Positions 6,266-9,402 of a stretch of 9,402 bases of DNA are shown piece after piece. The notes under the pieces are model-generated. The model was not told the origin of the DNA. It did not search any database and saw only the letters and a program-made list of their open reading frames with translations. A program made the translations under genes and the position numbers. The stretch's first letter is position 1, and each line of letters begins with the position of its first letter. The DNA is from RYN-428 sp035695715 (GTDB taxonomy: Bacteria > Planctomycetota > Phycisphaerae > Tepidisphaerales > Tepidisphaeraceae), in assembly GCA_035695715.1 (NCBI GenBank), contig DASRRM010000047.1, positions 1-9,402 on the forward strand. Reading direction: 5' to 3'.

Positions 6266-8239
6266 CTACCGCGGCTTGCTCAGGTGAATCGCCAGCACCG
6301 TCACATCCGCCGGGGTGATGCCGCTGATGCGCAGCGCCTGCCCTAAGCTCCGCGGCGTAAATGTGGTGAACTTCTGGCGGGCTTCGTTTCTCAGGCCGCT
6401 CACCTTCGCATAGTCCAGCGAGTGGGGAATCAGTTTCTGTTCCATCTGGCTCATCTTGTCGATCTGCTTCTGTTCGCGGGCGATGTATCCCTCATATTTG
6501 GTGCGGATTTCAAGCTGCCGGCCCACGTCGGCGGAGAATTCGCCAAGGGCTGGGAATTGCGTGGCAATATCGGTCCAGGTGATTTCCGGCCGGCGGAGAA
6601 GATCGAACGCACTCTGATCACTCTTGCGCGTGGAGCGCAAAGTCGCCATTCCTTCTTCGATCTGCCGGCTGCGGGCGGTGAACTTTTCCCAGCGATCGTC
6701 ATTCACCAATCCAATCTCGCGGCCGAGCGCCGTCAGGCGCTCGTCGGCGTTGTCGGCACGCAAATGCAGGCGGTGCTCGGCCCGGCTGGTGAACATGCGG
6801 TAAGGCTCGATTGGCGGCTTGGTCACCAGGTCGTCGATCATGACGCCGATGTAAGCCTGGTCGCGCCGCAACACGAAGTCGGCGCTGCCGGTTGCTACAT
6901 AGCGGGCGGCGTTGATGCCGGCGATTTGCCCCTGGGCGGCGGCTTCCTCGTAGCCGCTGGTGCCATTGATTTGTCCTGCCAGAAACAGGCCGCTCACCGT
7001 CTTGGTTTCCAGCGTCGAACGGATTTGCGTCGGCCAGACCATGTCGTATTCGACGGCATAGCCATAGCGCAATACCTCGGCCTTTTCCAAACCCGGCACG
7101 AGGCGAATGATCTGATCCTGCACATCCGCCGGCAGCGAGGTGCTGATGCCGTTGCAGTAAATCTCGGATGTATCGAGACCCTCAGGCTCAAGGAATATGT
7201 GATGGCTCGTCTTGTCGGCAAAGCGCACGACCTTATCTTCGATGCTCGGGCAATAGCGCGGCCCGGTGCTGGAAATTTGCCCGCTATACATCGGCGCGCG
7301 ATGCAGATTATCGCGAATGATCTGGTGGATCGTCTCGTTGGTCGAGCCGATCCAGCAATTCACCTGCGGCAGCGGAGGACGCCAGGGAGTGCTGGGTGCT
7401 GAGTGTGCCGGGAGCTCGGCAACCTGTCCATTCTCACTCTTCATTCTGAATTCTTCATTCTTCATTTCCCGCCCGTAGTCATTCATGTATGAAAATGGAA
7501 TCGGCTCATCATCCCCGGGCTGGGATTCGAAAGCATCAAAATCGATCGACTCCTTTTTTAGCCGCGGCGGAGTTCCAGTCTTCAGGCGTCCGAGCTCCAG
7601 ACCCAATCGCGACAAACAGCCGGAGAGCCCCGTCGCTGCGCCTTCCCCAACCCGGCCGCCTTGCGTCTGTTTCTCCCCCGTATGCATCAGCCCGCGCAAA
7701 AACGTTCCGGAGCCCACGATGACCGCCCGGCACGAAAGCCGTGTGCCATCAGCCAGCAAAACGCCGCAAATGCATGCACCCTGTGAAGTGGAAGGTGAAT
7801 CGCCGGCGTTGGATTCTTCCTCATTCTTCATTCTGCATTCTTCACTCTTCATTTCCGTGAGGATTTCCCCCACTTCTCCCTTCACAATCGTCAATGATGG
7901 GCAGGTTGCCAGCAGCCGCTGCACTTCGATCGCATACTTATATTTGTCAGCCTGCGCACGCGGCCCCCAGACAGCCGGGCCTTTGGAGCGATTGAGCATG
8001 CGGAACTGGATTCCGGTGGCGTCGATTGCCAGGCCCATCAGTCCGCCCAGGGCGTCAATTTCGCGCACCATCTGTCCCTTGGCCAGGCCGCCGATGGCGG
8101 GGTTGCAGGACATTTGGCCGGTGCGCGATGGATCGAGCGTGACGAGCGCGACCGTGGCTCCAAGCCGGGCAGCGGCCCAGGCGGCTTCAGCGCCGGCGTG
8201 GCCGCCGCCAATAACGATGATGTCGAATGTACGGTTCAT
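6266..8239 (-). CDS. mnmG: tRNA uridine-34 5-carboxymethylaminomethyl modification protein MnmG (GidA)
   Basis: A 657-aa FAD enzyme that works with MnmE to install the (carboxymethyl)aminomethyl group on wobble U34. Conserved blocks are the FAD site IIVIGGGHAGAEAA (7-20), MSCNPAIGGLAKGQMVREID (43-62), GPRAQADKYKY (92-102), RLKTGTPPR (218-226), YCPSIEDKVVRF (329-340), LAGQINGTSGYEEAAAQG (420-437) and SRAEHRLHLRADNAD (485-499). It is longer than the usual roughly 620-630 aa because of two insertions absent from the family pattern, about 130-156 and 258-290. Both start with a heptamer-repeat peptide (MKSEECRMKNEE and MKNEEFRMKSEN). All core motifs are intact, so the protein is probably functional. 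A TTG at 8284 would add 15 residues; the ATG at 8239 is preferred because MNRTFDIIVIGGG is the normal N-terminus. No Shine-Dalgarno is seen. mnmE is not in the window. Confidence 0.96.
   Translation of the reverse strand: MNRTFDIIVIGGGHAGAEAAWAAARLGATVALVTLDPSRTGQMSCNPAIGGLAKGQMVREIDALGGLMGLAIDATGIQFRMLNRSKGPAVWGPRAQADKYKYAIEVQRLLATCPSLTIVKGEVGEILTEMKSEECRMKNEEESNAGDSPSTSQGACICGVLLADGTRLSCRAVIVGSGTFLRGLMHTGEKQTQGGRVGEGAATGLSGCLSRLGLELGRLKTGTPPRLKKESIDFDAFESQPGDDEPIPFSYMNDYGREMKNEEFRMKSENGQVAELPAHSAPSTPWRPPLPQVNCWIGSTNETIHQIIRDNLHRAPMYSGQISSTGPRYCPSIEDKVVRFADKTSHHIFLEPEGLDTSEIYCNGISTSLPADVQDQIIRLVPGLEKAEVLRYGYAVEYDMVWPTQIRSTLETKTVSGLFLAGQINGTSGYEEAAAQGQIAGINAARYVATGSADFVLRRDQAYIGVMIDDLVTKPPIEPYRMFTSRAEHRLHLRADNADERLTALGREIGLVNDDRWEKFTARSRQIEEGMATLRSTRKSDQSAFDLLRRPEITWTDIATQFPALGEFSADVGRQLEIRTKYEGYIAREQKQIDKMSQMEQKLIPHSLDYAKVSGLRNEARQKFTTFTPRSLGQALRISGITPADVTVLAIHLSKPR
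7387..7407 (-). repeat. Three-unit heptamer array inside mnmG insertion 2
   Basis: Read on the plus strand, three consecutive 7-mers gagtgct, gggtgct, gagtgtg (AGCACTC-type on the coding strand) encode part of the stretch AHSAPSTP. The family differs from the RTGAAGA units 24 nt away, so insertion 2 is composite. Confidence 0.7.
7431..7465 (-). repeat. Five-unit heptamer array in mnmG (copy 2)
   Basis: Five consecutive 7-mers of consensus RTGAAGA run from 7465 down to 7431 and encode MKNEEFRMKSE in frame. The third unit is attcaga, which turns the TGA expected in this frame into TTC. It matches copy 1 (7818-7852) at 31 of 35 positions. Confidence 0.85.
7818..7852 (-). repeat. Five-unit heptamer array in mnmG (copy 1)
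   Basis: Five consecutive 7-mers (consensus RTGAAGA) run from 7852 down to 7818 and encode MKSEECRMKNEE in frame. The third unit is atgcaga, so the in-frame codon is TGC instead of TGA. Orientation, frame and unit number are the same as in copy 2. Confidence 0.85.
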
Positions 8240-8314
8240 ACTGGCGGTTGAACAAATGCGCGGGTCCGCGGGTATTAATAACAAAGACCCTTTCGCGCAG
8301 ACACGCCGATCGGT

Positions 8315-8320
8315 TATAAT
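8315..8320 (+). promoter_or_regulatory. -10 box upstream of the exported coiled-coil gene
   Basis: A perfect TATAAT lies in the divergent gap after mnmG. A start near 8327 would give a leader of about 84 nt. No clear -35 hexamer is found 17 bp upstream. Unlike the two short-leader genes in the window, this gene has a strong ribosome binding site. Confidence 0.5.
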
Positions 8321-8397
8321 AGCCCGTCGATTCGTCTGCCGAAATGGCGATCGGAAAAGTTGTTAGGCTCGTCGACAAATTCACCTGCACCCCGGCT

Positions 8398-8403
8398 GGA
8401 GGA
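8398..8403 (+). promoter_or_regulatory. Strong Shine-Dalgarno site
   Basis: GGAGGA lies 7 nt before the ATG at 8411. It decides the start against the in-frame upstream start at 8360, which lacks such a site and would bury the signal peptide. Confidence 0.8.
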
Positions 8404-8410
8404 CAATTCC

Positions 8411-9160
8411 ATGAAACTTCGTTTTGCACACACCCTGGTTTTGATGGTTGGTCTTGGCGTTGGTTCGCCTTTGGCGATGGCAGTCCCCCCCACGACGCCG
8501 CCCCGGGTCAACCCGCTGGCGGGTCCGCAAAAGCAGGTGAATGACGCCCGCGCAAATTTGTTGGCAGCCAAGAAGGCGCTGCTGGCGATTCGGCATAAGG
8601 TGGAGGCGGAATACGCATCCAAGCCCGACTTCAAGAAGGCCAAGGAGGCGGTTGAGAAATCCAAGCTCGATTACAACGCCGAAACACGCAAGGTCGCATT
8701 GAATCTACAAAAAGACCCGACCTACGTGGCGTTAAAGACAAAGCGAGCCAAGGCGCAGGCAATCATGGACCAGGGCAACGCCCCGGTGGTTCCCACCAAT
8801 AGCGGGGATGATCCGGTGAAGCTGACCGACGAGCAGATTAGCACCGCCGTCAAGGATCACCAGGATGCTGTGTTGGCAATGCGTGCGATGGAGAAGCAGG
8901 CCGAGGAGGTCGACGCGAAATTCGCGACGCTGAAGCAGCAGCGCGATGATGCCAACTCGGCCTGGGAGGCGTTGCAAACGCAAGTTGACGAAGCGATGAA
9001 ATCCGATCCGGGATATGCCGCGGCACAGCAAGGCGTTGATGCCGCCGAAGCGCAGTACAAACAGGCCACCGACGCGCTGGCGTCGGCTGCCAAGGCGCAG
9101 CGCGACTCCGAAGCCGCCGCCGCCAAGGCCCGGGCCGCCAGCGGGGCGCAGGCAAGGTAG
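8411..9160 (+). CDS. Exported Ala/Lys-rich coiled-coil protein
   Basis: A 249-aa protein of unknown function. Residues 1-24 form a signal peptide (MKLR, a hydrophobic stretch, then PLAMA before VPP), so export with cleavage after A24 is likely. A short Pro-rich segment (26-39) leads into long alpha-helical, coiled-coil-like stretches (about 40-118 and 138-240) separated by a loop (QGNAPVVPTNSGDDP, 121-135). A motif of the form basic-x-(D)P/PD-x-aromatic recurs: SKPDFKKA (70-77), QKDPTYVA (100-107) and KSDPGYAA (197-204), each followed by helix, which suggests internal repeats. The C-terminus is almost only A, K, R, S and Q. It could be a periplasmic structural protein. It is divergent from mnmG and is followed by fold-back element 5. 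Confidence 0.85.
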   Translation: MKLRFAHTLVLMVGLGVGSPLAMAVPPTTPPRVNPLAGPQKQVNDARANLLAAKKALLAIRHKVEAEYASKPDFKKAKEAVEKSKLDYNAETRKVALNLQKDPTYVALKTKRAKAQAIMDQGNAPVVPTNSGDDPVKLTDEQISTAVKDHQDAVLAMRAMEKQAEEVDAKFATLKQQRDDANSAWEALQTQVDEAMKSDPGYAAAQQGVDAAEAQYKQATDALASAAKAQRDSEAAAAKARAASGAQAR

Positions 9161-9230
9161 TGCGCGAGTTATTGCGTGGAAGCGTTATATCTCGTGCTAC
9201 AACCCTTTCGTCGTCGGAAATGCCGACAGA

Positions 9231-9380
9231 GCTCGGGAAGGCGCGAAGCTGCGAAGACAGACGCGAAGAAATCAGAAGAAACATGGATTCCTCGCGCACT
9301 TTATGGCGACCCGAGCCTCGCGAAGCCAGTTTTTGATGTATTCTTCGCGCCTTCCTTCGCAGCTTCACGCCTTCGCGAGC
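9231..9380. repeat. Fold-back element 5 (52-nt arms)
   Basis: Arms at 9231-9282 and 9329-9380 pair at 42 of 52 positions around a 46-nt centre; the best part includes gaagctgcgaag in both. Each arm is itself a degenerate array of gcgaag-containing units about 7-9 nt long. The element begins 70 bp after the coiled-coil gene and could terminate its transcript, though no T-tract follows. It is the longest inverted repeat in the window. Confidence 0.85.
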
Positions 9381-9402
9381 GCTGACTTCTCTCACCGACT
9401 CA

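Noticed and set aside
6422..7402. 326-aa plus-strand open frame
   Set aside because: It lies entirely antisense to mnmG, whose conserved motifs are unmistakable; the open frame follows from codon use in GC-rich DNA.
8240..8284. TTG start at 8284 for mnmG
   Set aside because: The extra 15 residues precede the normal MnmG N-terminus, which begins a few residues before the FAD motif.

Overview
The window looks like a chromosomal segment of a planctomycete-like bacterium (Planctomycetota, possibly Phycisphaerae). This is inferred, not proven. The evidence is high-GC coding DNA, few Shine-Dalgarno sites, a DUF3179 membrane protein, a small coiled-coil plus HARE/winged-helix protein of a type common in planctomycetes, and intergenic DNA full of short dispersed and fold-back repeats. 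There is no phage, plasmid, IS transposase, CRISPR array, rRNA or tRNA that I can support.

Layout. (1) 145-1863, minus strand: a two-gene unit with a mannose-1-phosphate guanylyltransferase (GDP-mannose synthesis) followed 9 bp later by a two-TM protein ending in a zinc ribbon. (2) 1981-2211, plus: a small DUF2892-like membrane protein with a TATAAT box only 6 bp before its ATG, so probably leaderless. (3) 2240-2369: a fold-back element between convergent genes. (4) 2403-3728, minus: a three-TM protein with what look like two DUF3179 units in tandem. (5) 3729-4223: a gene-free stretch with a dispersed repeat (copy A), a fold-back element and a degenerate heptanucleotide array. (6) 4224-4631, minus: the coiled-coil/HARE-HTH protein. 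(7) 4632-5305: a second gene-free stretch with a promoter, two fold-back elements and repeat copy B. (8) 5306-6262, plus: glutamyl-Q tRNA(Asp) synthetase, convergent with mnmG (6266-8239, minus), with 3 bp between stop codons; both enzymes modify tRNA wobble position 34. (9) 8411-9160, plus: an exported Ala/Lys-rich coiled-coil protein, divergent from mnmG and followed by the longest fold-back element (9231-9380).

Most striking observation: mnmG carries two in-frame insertions, at residues about 130-156 and 258-290. Each begins with the same 35-nt array of five heptamers (consensus RTGAAGA), and the second also carries a three-unit heptamer array of another family. A third heptamer family (TGACGAA) lies in the gene-free DNA at 4067-4136. 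A pure RTGAAGA array would meet a TGA in every frame; in both mnmG copies the third unit is altered exactly where the stop would fall. Intergenic-type repeats therefore seem to have entered an essential-type housekeeping protein and been kept as charged loops. The five fold-back elements and the repeated module A/B are the second theme. I see no defence or biosynthetic system.
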